A DNA stretch of 64,000 nt, taken from Lentzea cavernae. Its GTDB lineage: Bacteria; Actinomycetota; Actinomycetes; Mycobacteriales; Pseudonocardiaceae. The translations under genes and the position numbers were made by a program. The stretch's first letter is position 1; each line of letters opens with the position of its first letter. Below, piece after piece: positions 40,389 to 49,215 of this stretch. Under the pieces are notes generated by a model. It saw only the letters and a program-made list of their open reading frames with translations, had not been told where the DNA came from and searched no databases. The DNA lies in NCBI RefSeq assembly GCF_014653695.1, contig NZ_BNAR01000023.1:54700-118699 (forward strand), written 5' to 3'.

Positions 40389-41803
40389 GTCGTGCCTTTC
40401 AGGATCAGCTCGGCCGCGGCTCGGAGGCTCACCCGAGAACCGCCGTGGGTGTCGATGCGGGCGACGCTGCCCAGGTCCGGACCAGGCACGCCGGTTTCGA
40501 CGTGCACCACGTCCAGCTGCAGATTAGTTAAGTTTGTTACCAGTTGTCGAGCGCTCGTGTGCCGGTGGGCATCTCGCGTCACGACCACAACCGTCCGGTC
40601 ACCCGCCGCTTTCGCAACTTCGTCCGCGGAGATGTCGCGCGCGGCGATCACCTCGGTGCCCGGAAGCACCTCGCGCAGGTAGGGGCCGAGACCCCACGGG
40701 ACGTCGCCGACCGCGATCGACGGGTCCACGACCAGGTCGACGACGACCGGGTCGGAACCAACGTCAACCCTGCCACGCACCTGAACAGCGCGTCGCGCGG
40801 CTGTGAGACCGATCTCGGGGTCGTGAGCGTCCACCGTGGACGGTGGAATGCCGAGCGCCAGCGACCGCGCCGCCGCCTGGGTGAGGCGTTCCTCGGAGAG
40901 GTCACCGGACTTGACCGCGCCGACGATCGAGTCGATCAGCCACTGCAGGTCGTCGTCGTTCAGCGCGATGCCACCGAGGCACAGCGAGTCGACACCGGCG
41001 GCCAGCGCGCGCACGGCGCCCAGGGCCAGGTCGCCGCCGACCGCCTTCATGTCCAGGCCGTCGGTGATCACCGCGCCGGTGAAGCCCAGCTCGGTGCGCA
41101 ACAGGTCGATCGCGTGCTTGTTCAGCGTCACCGGCTGCGGACCCCACTCGGGGATCACGAGGTGGCCGGTCATGATCGAGCGGACGCCCGCGTGCACGGC
41201 CGCCTGGAACGGCACGAGCTCGACGGCGCGCAGCTGCTCCTCGGTGCGGGGGAGCACCGGGAGCTGCTCGTGGGAGTCCTCTGTGGACGCTCCGTGGCCG
41301 GGGAAGTGCTTGGCGCAGGCGGCGACGCCCACGGCCTGCAGCCCCTCGACCCACGCGGCGACGTGCCGGGCGGCGAGCACGGGGTCCGAGCCGAACGCGC
41401 GGACGCCGATGATCGGGTCGTCCAGCGTCAGCACCAGGTCGGCGGACGGGGCGAGGTTGAGCGAGATCCCGCACTTCGCGAGGCGCGACCCGATGGACGC
41501 GGCCACGGTCCTGGTGAGGTCCAGGTCGTCCACCGCGCCCAGCGCGTGGTTGCCCGGCACCTCGGAGCCGCGGCCCGCGTCGAGACGCGTGACGTCGCCG
41601 CCCTCCTCGTCGATGCCGATCACCACGTCCGGGCGCGCCGAACGCAGTTCGGTGCACAGAGCGGTCACCTGGGCGTCGTCGACGACGTTGCGCCCGAAGA
41701 GCACAACGCCGCCGAGGCCGTCAGCGACCCGCCGCAGCAACCAGTCGGGGGCGGTCGTTCCGTGGAAGCCGGGAAGCAGAACGGCAGCGGCCAACTGATC
41801 CAC
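40385..41803 (-). CDS. dasD: GH3 beta-N-acetylhexosaminidase
   Basis: A 472-residue glycoside hydrolase of family 3. GIDEEGGDVTRL, CAKHFPGHG (the catalytic His-containing loop typical of N-acetylglucosaminidases) and VITDGLDMKAV with the nucleophile Asp near residue 245 are visible. There is no signal peptide, so it acts in the cytoplasm, splitting imported chitobiose into GlcNAc. It lies directly after dasC (3 bp) as in the das locus of Streptomyces. The symbol is given by this gene order; NagZ-like turnover of wall fragments is an alternative role. Confidence 0.88.
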   Translation of the reverse strand: MDQLAAAVLLPGFHGTTAPDWLLRRVADGLGGVVLFGRNVVDDAQVTALCTELRSARPDVVIGIDEEGGDVTRLDAGRGSEVPGNHALGAVDDLDLTRTVAASIGSRLAKCGISLNLAPSADLVLTLDDPIIGVRAFGSDPVLAARHVAAWVEGLQAVGVAACAKHFPGHGASTEDSHEQLPVLPRTEEQLRAVELVPFQAAVHAGVRSIMTGHLVIPEWGPQPVTLNKHAIDLLRTELGFTGAVITDGLDMKAVGGDLALGAVRALAAGVDSLCLGGIALNDDDLQWLIDSIVGAVKSGDLSEERLTQAAARSLALGIPPSTVDAHDPEIGLTAARRAVQVRGRVDVGSDPVVVDLVVDPSIAVGDVPWGLGPYLREVLPGTEVIAARDISADEVAKAAGDRTVVVVTRDAHRHTSARQLVTNLTNLQLDVVHVETGVPGPDLGSVARIDTHGGSRVSLRAAAELILKGTT

Positions 41804-41806
41804 GCG

Positions 41807-42625
41807 TCATCCCTTCACAGCACCGGCTGTCACGCCGGCGACCATCTTGCGTTGCACGATGAGGAAGAACACCAGCGCGGGCACGGTGAACAGGACGGAC
41901 GCGGCCATCGCGCCACCCCAGTCGGTGCCGAACGCCGTCTGGAACCCGGACAGCCACACGGGCAGCGTCTCCAGGTCCTGGCTGCGGATCAGCACCTTGG
42001 CGAACAGGAACTCGTTCCACGCGGTGATGAACGCGAACACCGAGGTGGCCACGAGACCCGGGCCCAGCAGGGGCAGGGTCACCTTCTGGAACGCCTTCCA
42101 CCGCCCGCAGCCGTCGACCATCGCGGCTTCCTCGAGCTCGATCGGGATGCCGTTGACGAACCCGCGCAACGTCCACGCGCAGAACGGCAGCGTCACCGCG
42201 AAGTACACGAGGATCAGCGACGAGAGGTGTTCGTAGAGCTGCAGGTCCCGCATCATCAGGAACATCGGGATCAGCAACGCCTCGAACGGCGCCATCTGCG
42301 CGACCAGCATCAGCAGCACGAAGCTCTTGCGGCCGCGGAACGCGAAGCGCGACATGGCGACCGCCGCCGTGATGCCGATGACGATCGCGGCCACGACCGC
42401 GGTCAGGGTCACCAGGAGGCTGTTGCCGAGCGAGGACAGGAAGCCGGGCTTCGTCCACGCCGTCACGAAGTTCGTGAACGTCACCGAGAACGGGATCAGG
42501 TCGTAGTCCGACGTGATCGTCGAGCCCTTGGGCTTCAACGCCGTCGTGATCATCCAGTACGTCGGGAAGAGGAAGAACAACGCGAGCGCGAGGCCCGTCA
42601 GGTTCGCCGCGGACTTCTTGAGCAT
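41807..42625 (-). CDS. dasC: Chitobiose-type ABC importer permease DasC
   Basis: A 272-residue CUT1 permease of MalG type with about six helices and an EAA loop (EEAAMVDGCGRWKAFQKVTLP). It is paired with DasB, and its start overlaps the dasB stop by one base (TGATG). In Streptomyces the DasABC system imports N,N'-diacetylchitobiose; the same gene order beside dasR supports that role here. The ATPase is expected to be the shared MsiK, not in this window. Confidence 0.9.
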   Translation of the reverse strand: MLKKSAANLTGLALALFFLFPTYWMITTALKPKGSTITSDYDLIPFSVTFTNFVTAWTKPGFLSSLGNSLLVTLTAVVAAIVIGITAAVAMSRFAFRGRKSFVLLMLVAQMAPFEALLIPMFLMMRDLQLYEHLSSLILVYFAVTLPFCAWTLRGFVNGIPIELEEAAMVDGCGRWKAFQKVTLPLLGPGLVATSVFAFITAWNEFLFAKVLIRSQDLETLPVWLSGFQTAFGTDWGGAMAASVLFTVPALVFFLIVQRKMVAGVTAGAVKG

Positions 42626-43623
42626 CAGATCTTCCCCTCCTCGGTCTGCAGCAGCTTGCGCAGGTACTGGAACGTGATGAGGCCGAGGATGACCATCATC
42701 AGCACGGAGATCGCGGCCGCGACGCCGAAGTGGCTCTTCGCGATGCCCTCCAGGTACTGCAGCACCGGCAGGGTCGTGCTCTCACCGCTGGGACCGCCCT
42801 CGCGGAACACCCAGATCTGGGCGAACACCTTGAAGTCCCACAGGGTCGACAGGAACGTCACCATCATCAGCAGGGACTTGATCTCCGGCCACGTCACCGC
42901 GCGGAACGTCTGCCACGGCGAGGCGCCGTCGATGCCCGCGGCCTCGTAGAGGTCGCGCGGGATGCCGACGAGCCCGGCGTACAGCGAGAAGGCGAGGAAG
43001 GGGATCGCCTGCCAGATGATGAGCAGACCGACGACGGACAGCGTCGAGGAGCCCGACGAGAACCACGAGTAGCCGGTGAACGAGTCGAAACCCAGCTGCA
43101 CCAGCGTCTTGTTCAAGATGCCGTAGTTCTGGTCGAACATCCACTGGTAGACGGTGGTCGACGCGAGGATCGGCATCGCCCACGCGCAGAGCATCGCGAT
43201 CTGCAGGGCGATCCGCACCACCGGCGACAGCACGCGCATCAGCAGTGCGATGCCGAGGCCGATGCCCACCGACGCTCCGACGACGGAGACGGTGAACACG
43301 ACGGTGCGCAGCGAGACTTCCCAGAAGCGCTCGTCCTGCAGGACGGTCGTGTAGTTGTCGAGGCCCGTCCACACGACCTCACCGCGAACGAGCTCGCCGA
43401 GGTTCAGCTGGCGGAAGCTCGTCACGAAGACGGAGACGACCGGCCAGCCGATCAGCCAGAGGATCGCGATGAGTGCGGGAGCGAGCAGCAGGTAGGGCAA
43501 CGCCCGGTCGAAGGCGCTGCCCCGGCGGCGGCGCTTGCGCGCCCCACCCGTCACGGCAGGCGGCAGCGCCGGAGGGATGTCCCCTGCCGGCGCTGCCGCT
43601 TCGGTCGTTTTGACGGCCGTCAT
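42625..43623 (-). CDS. dasB: Chitobiose-type ABC importer permease DasB
   Basis: A 332-residue CUT1 permease of MalF type with an about 35-residue basic cytoplasmic tail (GGARKRRRRGSAFDRA), six helices and an EAA loop (YEAAGIDGASPWQTFRAVTWP). It lies ten bases downstream of dasA and overlaps dasC by one base. It forms the membrane channel with DasC. Confidence 0.9.
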   Translation of the reverse strand: MTAVKTTEAAAPAGDIPPALPPAVTGGARKRRRRGSAFDRALPYLLLAPALIAILWLIGWPVVSVFVTSFRQLNLGELVRGEVVWTGLDNYTTVLQDERFWEVSLRTVVFTVSVVGASVGIGLGIALLMRVLSPVVRIALQIAMLCAWAMPILASTTVYQWMFDQNYGILNKTLVQLGFDSFTGYSWFSSGSSTLSVVGLLIIWQAIPFLAFSLYAGLVGIPRDLYEAAGIDGASPWQTFRAVTWPEIKSLLMMVTFLSTLWDFKVFAQIWVFREGGPSGESTTLPVLQYLEGIAKSHFGVAAAISVLMMVILGLITFQYLRKLLQTEEGKI

Positions 43624-43633
43624 CTCAGCTTGG

Positions 43634-44908
43634 CTAGGCCATGGCCTTGGTGATGGCTTCGCTCGCGTCCTTCGTCGCCTGGTCCAGCGTCTTCGCGCCG
43701 GTCAGGTACGCGGTGAGCGCGTCCTTGAGCGGGTTCTGGCCCGCCTCGACGGCCGCCCACTTCGGCGTCACCGGGGTGACCTTGCCGTTGGGGGAGGAGG
43801 CCGCGAGAGCCTTGCCGACCGCGTTGGTGGCCAGCTTGGCGGTGTCCTTCGAGGTGCCGGGAACCGCGCCGCCCTCGGCGAGCAGGTCCTGGTACTTCTT
43901 GGACGACAGCAGCGCCAGGTACTTCTTGGCCGCGTCGGTGTTCTTGCTCGACGCCGGGATGGCGAGGTTCGAGCCGCCCAGGAACACGGGGGCGGACGAG
44001 CCGGCCTTCTTCGACGGGATCGGGAACGCCGAGGTCTTCTCGGCCAGGCCCGCGTTCGCCTTCACGGCGCCGCCGAGCTCCCACGGGAGACCGACCATCA
44101 TGCCGACGTTGCCCGTGCCGAAGACCTCCATCTGCTGGGGCTTCGCCTCGTCGATGTCAGCCGGGACCTTCTTGGCGGCCGACGCGTCGTAGATCGCCTT
44201 GTAGGCCTCGAAGCCGGCCTTCGCCTGCGGGGTGTCCAGCGTGCCGGTCCACTTGCCGCCGTCCTGCTTGGCGATGTCGCCGCCCTCGTCCCAGATCAGG
44301 GACAGCAGGAAGTACCAGGACTGACCAGGCAGGTACAGGGCCTGGAAGTCCGGGTTGGACGCGTTCGCGGCCTTGAGCTTGTTGATCGCGTCGATCCACT
44401 CGGCACGCGAGGTCGGAGGCGCCGTGACGCCCGCGGCCTGCAGCAGGTCCGTGCGGTAGATGACGGTGCGGTTCGCGGCGTAGAACGGAACGCCGTACTG
44501 CTTGCCGTTCAGCGTCAGCGAGTCCTTGAGGCCGCCCAGCCACTCGCCACCGTTGAACTGGCTCGCGTCAGCCGTGAGGTCGGCGAGGGTGCCCTGGTCG
44601 GCGAACGACGCCGTCTGGGTGTTGCCGAGCTCGATGACGTCCGGCGGCGTGCTGCTGGCCAGCGCGGTCGTCAGCTTCTCCTGGATGCCGGTCCACTTCT
44701 GGACCTCGTACTTGACCTTGATCCCGTTCGCCGACTCGAACTCCTTGTTCAAGGCGTCGGTCAGGGTCGGCGCCGCGGAGCCGTCCATGAGCCACACGGT
44801 GATCTCTTTGGTCTCCGTGCTGCCACCGCTGCTCGTGCTCGTGCCACAGCCTGACACGGCCACTGCCAGCGCGGCGGCACCGACAGCGAGTCCTCTCCAG
44901 CCCTTCAC
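43634..44908 (-). CDS. dasA: Chitobiose-binding lipoprotein DasA-like
   Basis: A 424-residue family-1 binding protein. The signal peptide ends at the lipobox VSGCGTS (Cys near residue 21), followed by a Ser/Thr-rich linker. ITVWLMDGS opens the first domain. A GTG start at 44908 is used: AAGGG lies nine bases upstream, and the longer frame to 44968 would cross the DasR operator. First gene of the dasABC-dasD-SIS operon, divergent from dasR. It should bind chitobiose or similar aminosugar oligomers at the cell surface; the ligand is inferred from the locus. Confidence 0.9.
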   Translation of the reverse strand: MKGWRGLAVGAAALAVAVSGCGTSTSSGGSTETKEITVWLMDGSAAPTLTDALNKEFESANGIKVKYEVQKWTGIQEKLTTALASSTPPDVIELGNTQTASFADQGTLADLTADASQFNGGEWLGGLKDSLTLNGKQYGVPFYAANRTVIYRTDLLQAAGVTAPPTSRAEWIDAINKLKAANASNPDFQALYLPGQSWYFLLSLIWDEGGDIAKQDGGKWTGTLDTPQAKAGFEAYKAIYDASAAKKVPADIDEAKPQQMEVFGTGNVGMMVGLPWELGGAVKANAGLAEKTSAFPIPSKKAGSSAPVFLGGSNLAIPASSKNTDAAKKYLALLSSKKYQDLLAEGGAVPGTSKDTAKLATNAVGKALAASSPNGKVTPVTPKWAAVEAGQNPLKDALTAYLTGAKTLDQATKDASEAITKAMA

Positions 44909-44953
44909 AGTTCGCGCCCTTTCACCGAGCCCGGCACAGGGCCGGAACTTCCA

Positions 44954-44969
44954 AGTGGTGTAGACCAAT
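44954..44969. promoter_or_regulatory. DasR operator (dre site) upstream of dasA
   Basis: agtggtgtagaccaat matches the dre consensus ACTGGTCTAGACCACT at 13 of 16 positions. It lies 46 bp upstream of dasA, on the dasA side of the 223-bp spacer to dasR. It likely represses the operon. Confidence 0.8.
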
Positions 44970-45131
44970 GCGGAACAGCGTGTGCTGCGTCACCGCGTCT
45001 GTCAAGCGCGTGACCAAGACGTTGCGAAGTCATCGGACGAATTTCGCGACGGATGTCGGGGGTTCGGACGCACGAATCGACACGGACAAGGCATCCTTGT
45101 GGTGCGTGACGTGGAGTGCGAGGAGGAGGCC

Positions 45132-45887
45132 ATGCTGGAGACGACGCCTGCATCAGGCGTGGACGCCAGGACGCGTGCACAACGCGAGCCGAAGTACTGG
45201 GGTCTCAAGCGGCACCTGCTCGACCTCTTGAGGGCGCTGCCGCCCGGATCGCCGATCCCCACGGAACGGTCGCTGGCCGCGGAGTTCGACGTCTCCAGGA
45301 CGACCGTCCGCCAGGCCCTGGCCGAGCTGACGGTGGAAGGCCGGCTGCTCCGGGTGCAGGGCAAGGGCACCTTCGCGGCGGAACCCAAGGTCGCCCAGAG
45401 GTTGCAGCTGTCTTCGTACACAGAGGACATGCGCGCCCAGGGCCGGGTGCCGTCGTCCAAGCTCATCGAGGCTTCGGAGATGCCGGCGGAGGCGGAGCTC
45501 GCCCGGTACCTGGGCGTGCGCCCCGGTGCCAAGGTGCTGCGCCTGCACCGGCTGCGCCTGGCCGACAACGAGCCGATGGCCATCGAGACGACCCACCTCG
45601 CGCTGGGCCGCTTCCGCGGGCTGCGCCGGTACCTGGCGCCCGGCGCCTCGCTGTACCAGGTGCTGTCCGAGCGGTTCGGCGTCGAGATGGGGCACGCCGA
45701 GGAGACGATCGAGACGGCGCTCGCCTCGCCGGAAGAGGCGGAGCTGCTCGGGGCGGACATCGGTCTGCCGATGCTGCTGCTCTCCCGGCACTCGTTCGAC
45801 ACCGAGGGCAACCCGATCGAATGGGTGCGCTCGGTCTACCGCGGCGACCGCTACAAGTTCGTGGCCACGCTGAACCGGCCGTCTTGA
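45132..45887 (+). CDS. dasR: GntR/HutC-family master regulator DasR
   Basis: A 251-residue GntR protein of the HutC subfamily. The winged helix with PTERSLAAEFDVSRTTVRQAL is followed by a UTRA domain, with SSYTEDMRAQGRVPSS, EPMAIETTHLALGRF and a C-terminal EWVRSVYRGDRYKF that closely resembles Streptomyces DasR. DasR represses chitin and GlcNAc genes and is released by GlcN-6-P or GlcNAc-6-P; it also links nutrition to development and antibiotics. The ATG at 45132 has AGGAGGAG upstream. It is divergent from dasA, with dre sites at dasA and nagA. Its stop overlaps an MFS exporter start, an unusual coupling. Confidence 0.93.
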   Translation: MLETTPASGVDARTRAQREPKYWGLKRHLLDLLRALPPGSPIPTERSLAAEFDVSRTTVRQALAELTVEGRLLRVQGKGTFAAEPKVAQRLQLSSYTEDMRAQGRVPSSKLIEASEMPAEAELARYLGVRPGAKVLRLHRLRLADNEPMAIETTHLALGRFRGLRRYLAPGASLYQVLSERFGVEMGHAEETIETALASPEEAELLGADIGLPMLLLSRHSFDTEGNPIEWVRSVYRGDRYKFVATLNRPS

Positions 45888-47344
45888 TCGCCTGGGGCAC
45901 GCCGCGAGCCCGGCTGGTCCTGACCACGACGATCCTCGGCTCGGGCATGGCCATGCTCGACGGGACGATCGTCAACGTGGCGCTGCCCCGGATCGGCGCG
46001 GAGCTCGACGCGTCGGTCAGCGACCTGCAGTGGATCCTGAACGGGTACCTGCTGGCGCTGGCCTCGCTGATCCTCGTCGCCGGATCTCTCGGCGACCGGT
46101 TCGGGCGGCGCCGGGTCTACGTGATCGGCGTGATCTGGTTCGGCGTCGCCTCGCTGCTGTGCGGTGCCGCGTGGAACGTTCCGGTGCTGGTGGCGGCACG
46201 TGTGCTGCAGGGCGTGGGCGCGGCGTTGCTGACGCCGGGCGCGCTGGCGATCCTGCAGTCGTCGTTCAACCGGGAGGACCGCTCACGCGCGATCGGCGCG
46301 TGGTCGGGACTGTCCGGTGTGGCCACCGCCGTCGGCCCGCTCGTCGGCGGGCTGCTGGTGCAGGCCTGGTCGTGGCGGCTCGCGTTCCTGGTGAACCTGC
46401 CGGTGGCCGCGCTGTGCGTGTTCCTCGCGCTGCGGTACGTGCCGGAGTCGCGCGACGAGTCGGCTGGGCACCCGAACTACCTGTCGGCGCTGGTCGGCGC
46501 GGTGGGACTCGCCCTGCTGACGGGCGGGCTCGTCGAGCAGTCGTACGTCGTGGCGGCCGCCGGGCTGGCCGCGATGATCGCGTTCGGGATCGTGCAGAAG
46601 CGCTCCGCGGACCCGTTGGTGCCGCCGGAGTTGTTCCGCAACCGGACGTTCTTGGTCTCCAACGTCCTGACGTTCCTCGTCTACGCGGCGCTGGGCGGCG
46701 TGATGGTGCTGCTCGTGCTGCAGCTCCAGATCTCGCTGGGCTACTCGCCGACGGCGTCGGGCCTGGCCAGCGTGCCGATCACGATCATCATGCTGCTGGC
46801 GTCCTCGACGTCCGGGAAGATCGCCCAGCGGTACGGGCCCCGGTTGCAACTGGTCGTCGGCCCGATCCTCGTCGGTCTGGGGATGTTGCTGCTGCGCAAC
46901 GCCGTGCCCGGTGCCTCGTACGTCACCGGCGTGCTGCCCGGTGTGCTCGTGTTCGGCATCGGCCTGGCGATCGTGGTGGCGCCGGTGACGGCGACCGTGC
47001 TCGCCTCCGCCGACGACCACCACGCGGGCGTGGCGTCCGGTGTGAACAACGCCGTGGCGCGCACCGGCGGCCTGCTCGCGACGGCCGTGCTGCCCGCGGC
47101 CGTGGGGCTGATGGGCGACGACTACACGAACCCCGAGGTCATGACCGCCGGGTGGGAGATGGCTCTCGTGCTGTGCGCGGTCGCCGCGATCATCGGTGGC
47201 CTGCTGGCGATCGGCGTCGACAACCGGGTGCTCGCCGCGGCGCCCGAGCAGCAGGACGCCCCGCACCCCGGTGAGTGCCTGCACTGCGGGGTGGAGGGAC
47301 CTCCCACGCACATCCGGTCAGGTGGCGAGAAGGCTCGCCAGTAG
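45884..47344 (+). CDS. MFS transporter, DHA2 (14-helix) drug-exporter family
   Basis: A 486-residue membrane protein with about fourteen helices. The motif A loop GSLGDRFGRRR and the motif C-like GPLVGGLL region are typical of proton-driven drug exporters. A soluble C-terminal tail of about 40 residues carries a CLHCG cysteine pair. The TTG start at 45884 overlaps the dasR stop, indicating translational coupling. GlcNAc-dependent control of an exporter would follow if dasR is autoregulated (inference). Its 3' end overlaps the convergent dehydratase gene by 27 bases, so the Cys-containing tail is encoded opposite that gene's end. Confidence 0.88.
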   Translation: MIAWGTPRARLVLTTTILGSGMAMLDGTIVNVALPRIGAELDASVSDLQWILNGYLLALASLILVAGSLGDRFGRRRVYVIGVIWFGVASLLCGAAWNVPVLVAARVLQGVGAALLTPGALAILQSSFNREDRSRAIGAWSGLSGVATAVGPLVGGLLVQAWSWRLAFLVNLPVAALCVFLALRYVPESRDESAGHPNYLSALVGAVGLALLTGGLVEQSYVVAAAGLAAMIAFGIVQKRSADPLVPPELFRNRTFLVSNVLTFLVYAALGGVMVLLVLQLQISLGYSPTASGLASVPITIIMLLASSTSGKIAQRYGPRLQLVVGPILVGLGMLLLRNAVPGASYVTGVLPGVLVFGIGLAIVVAPVTATVLASADDHHAGVASGVNNAVARTGGLLATAVLPAAVGLMGDDYTNPEVMTAGWEMALVLCAVAAIIGGLLAIGVDNRVLAAAPEQQDAPHPGECLHCGVEGPPTHIRSGGEKARQ

Positions 47345-48226
47345 CCCGGGGTCGACGTTGCCGCCGGACACGATGGCAACGCCCCTGCCGCCGATCTTCC
47401 GCATCGCCGCGACCGCGACCGCCCCGCTCGGCTCGGCGACCAGCCGGGCCCTGCGGGCGAGGTCGGCCACCGCCGCGAGGATCTCGGCCTCCGACACGGT
47501 GATCACGTCGTCCACGTACGCGCTGATGTGCGCCCAGGTGAGTGCTGAAGGTTCGTCTCTCAACGCGTCAGCGACCGTCTGAGCCCGTTTCAAGGGGTCC
47601 CAGCGCACCAGTTCGCCCGTTTTGAGCGATTCCGCGATGTCGGCGGCCAGTTCGGGCTCCGCGCCGATCACGCGGACGTCCGGGCGCAGCGACTTGATCG
47701 CCGTGCCCACACCGGAGATCAGCCCGCCGCCGGACATCGGCACCACGACGGCCTCGACGTCCGGCAGGTCGTCCAGGACCTCGAGGCCGATCGTGCCCTG
47801 ACCGGCGATGACGTCGGGGTGGTCGAACGGCGGGATCAGCGCCGCTCCACGTTCCGCGACCAGGGCCCGCGCCCGTTCGACGCGTTCGGTGATGCCGACG
47901 ATGAAGACCTCGGCCCCCAACGCCTTCGTGGCCTCGACCTTGACCGCCGGGGTGTTGTCCGGCATCACGATCGCGGCCGGGACGCCGTGCAGGCGGGCGG
48001 CGAACGCCACGGCCTGCGCGTGGTTGCCGCTGGAGTACGCCACCACGCCGTTGGCGCGGTTCTCCAGGCGTGCCAACGCGTTCAGCGCGCCGCGCAGTTT
48101 GAACGCGCCGACCGGCTGGAGGTTCTCCGGCTTGATCCATCCAGAACCGAACGGCAGCAACGGTGTGCGCACCACGTGCGGTGCGATGACCGTCGCCGCC
48201 GAACGGACGTCTGGGAGCGCGATCAT
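47318..48226 (-). CDS. Threonine/serine dehydratase-like PLP enzyme, copy 2
   Basis: A 302-residue fold-type II PLP enzyme. The PLP lysine is in GAFKLRGALN, the SSGNHAQ loop binds the substrate, and the glycine-rich phosphate loop is SGGGLISG. Catabolic threonine/serine ammonia-lyases of this length (without a regulatory ACT domain) produce 2-oxobutyrate or pyruvate plus ammonia; serine racemases look alike. Its ATG overlaps the stop of the very similar upstream copy (ATGA). The pair is a tandem duplication. Confidence 0.88.
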   Translation of the reverse strand: MIALPDVRSAATVIAPHVVRTPLLPFGSGWIKPENLQPVGAFKLRGALNALARLENRANGVVAYSSGNHAQAVAFAARLHGVPAAIVMPDNTPAVKVEATKALGAEVFIVGITERVERARALVAERGAALIPPFDHPDVIAGQGTIGLEVLDDLPDVEAVVVPMSGGGLISGVGTAIKSLRPDVRVIGAEPELAADIAESLKTGELVRWDPLKRAQTVADALRDEPSALTWAHISAYVDDVITVSEAEILAAVADLARRARLVAEPSGAVAVAAMRKIGGRGVAIVSGGNVDPGLLASLLAT

Positions 48227-49152
48227 CCGAGGATCGACGCGAGCAGGTTCGGTTCGATGTTGCCGCCGGAGACCACCGCGACGGCCGGACCGTCCGGCAG
48301 CTTCCGGTTCAGGTAGGCGGCGACGGGCACGGCACCGCTCGGCTCGGCCACGACCCGCGTGCGGCGGGCGATCTGGTTCACGGCGTCCCGGATCTCGTCC
48401 TCGGAGACGGTGATGAAGTCGTCCACGTGCTTGCTGATGTGGGCCCAGGTCAGCTCCGAGGGCTCGGCGCGCAGACCGTCGGCGATGGTGCGGGCGCGGT
48501 CGTGCGCGTCCCAGCGGACCTGCTCTCCCGCGGTGAACGAGGCGGCGGCGTCGCCGGCCAGCTCGGGTTCGACGCCGATCACGCGGACGTCGGGGCGCAG
48601 GGCCTTCACCGCGGCCGCGACGCCGGAGATCAGCCCGCCGCCGCTCACCGGCACCAGGATCGTTGCCACGTCAGGAAGATCGGCGAGGACCTCCAGGCCG
48701 ATCGTGCCCTGGCCCGCGATCACGTCCGCGTGGTCGAACGGCGGGATCAGCGTGGCGCCGCGCTCCTGCACCAGCTCGTTGGCGCGGGACTCGCGTTCGG
48801 TGATGCCGACGACGAACACCTCGGCGCCGTGCGCCCGCGTGGCCTCGATCTTGAGCTTCGGGGTGTTCTCCGGCACGACGATCGCGGCCGGCATGCCGAG
48901 CGTCTTGGCCGCGTACGCGACCGCCTGCGCGTGGTTGCCGCTCGAGTACGCCACGACACCGCGCGCCCGGTCCTCGGAAGGTATGCGGGACAAGGCGTTC
49001 ACGGCGCCGCGGATCTTGAACGCGCCGATCGCCTGCAGCGACTCGGGTTTGATCCACAGGCCGGAGTCGAAGGGCAGCAACGGGGTGCGGACGACGTGCG
49101 GGGCGATGGCCTCCGCGGCCGCGCGGACGTCTTCGAGGGTCACCAGGCGCAT
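48223..49152 (-). CDS. Threonine/serine dehydratase-like PLP enzyme, copy 1
   Basis: A 309-residue paralog of the downstream gene with the same motifs (GAFKIRGAVN with the PLP lysine, SSGNHAQ, SGGGLISG). Long identical stretches such as IAPHVVRTPLLPF and SSGNHAQAVA show a recent or conserved duplication. Both keep all catalytic residues, so both should be active, perhaps with different substrates or as hetero-oligomers. The ATG at 49152 has only a weak ribosome-binding site. It is divergent from the Thr-rich membrane protein gene by 63 bp. Confidence 0.88.
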   Translation of the reverse strand: MRLVTLEDVRAAAEAIAPHVVRTPLLPFDSGLWIKPESLQAIGAFKIRGAVNALSRIPSEDRARGVVAYSSGNHAQAVAYAAKTLGMPAAIVVPENTPKLKIEATRAHGAEVFVVGITERESRANELVQERGATLIPPFDHADVIAGQGTIGLEVLADLPDVATILVPVSGGGLISGVAAAVKALRPDVRVIGVEPELAGDAAASFTAGEQVRWDAHDRARTIADGLRAEPSELTWAHISKHVDDFITVSEDEIRDAVNQIARRTRVVAEPSGAVPVAAYLNRKLPDGPAVAVVSGGNIEPNLLASILG

Positions 49153-49215
49153 GCGTCGATGATGCACGTCACCGGGGCACAACCGGTGAACTGTGCCCAA
49201 CGTCCTACGTGTGTC

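Noticed and set aside
40544..42949. 801-codon open frame antisense to the hexosaminidase and permeases
   Set aside because: Shadow composition; the minus-strand genes have full motifs and coupled starts.
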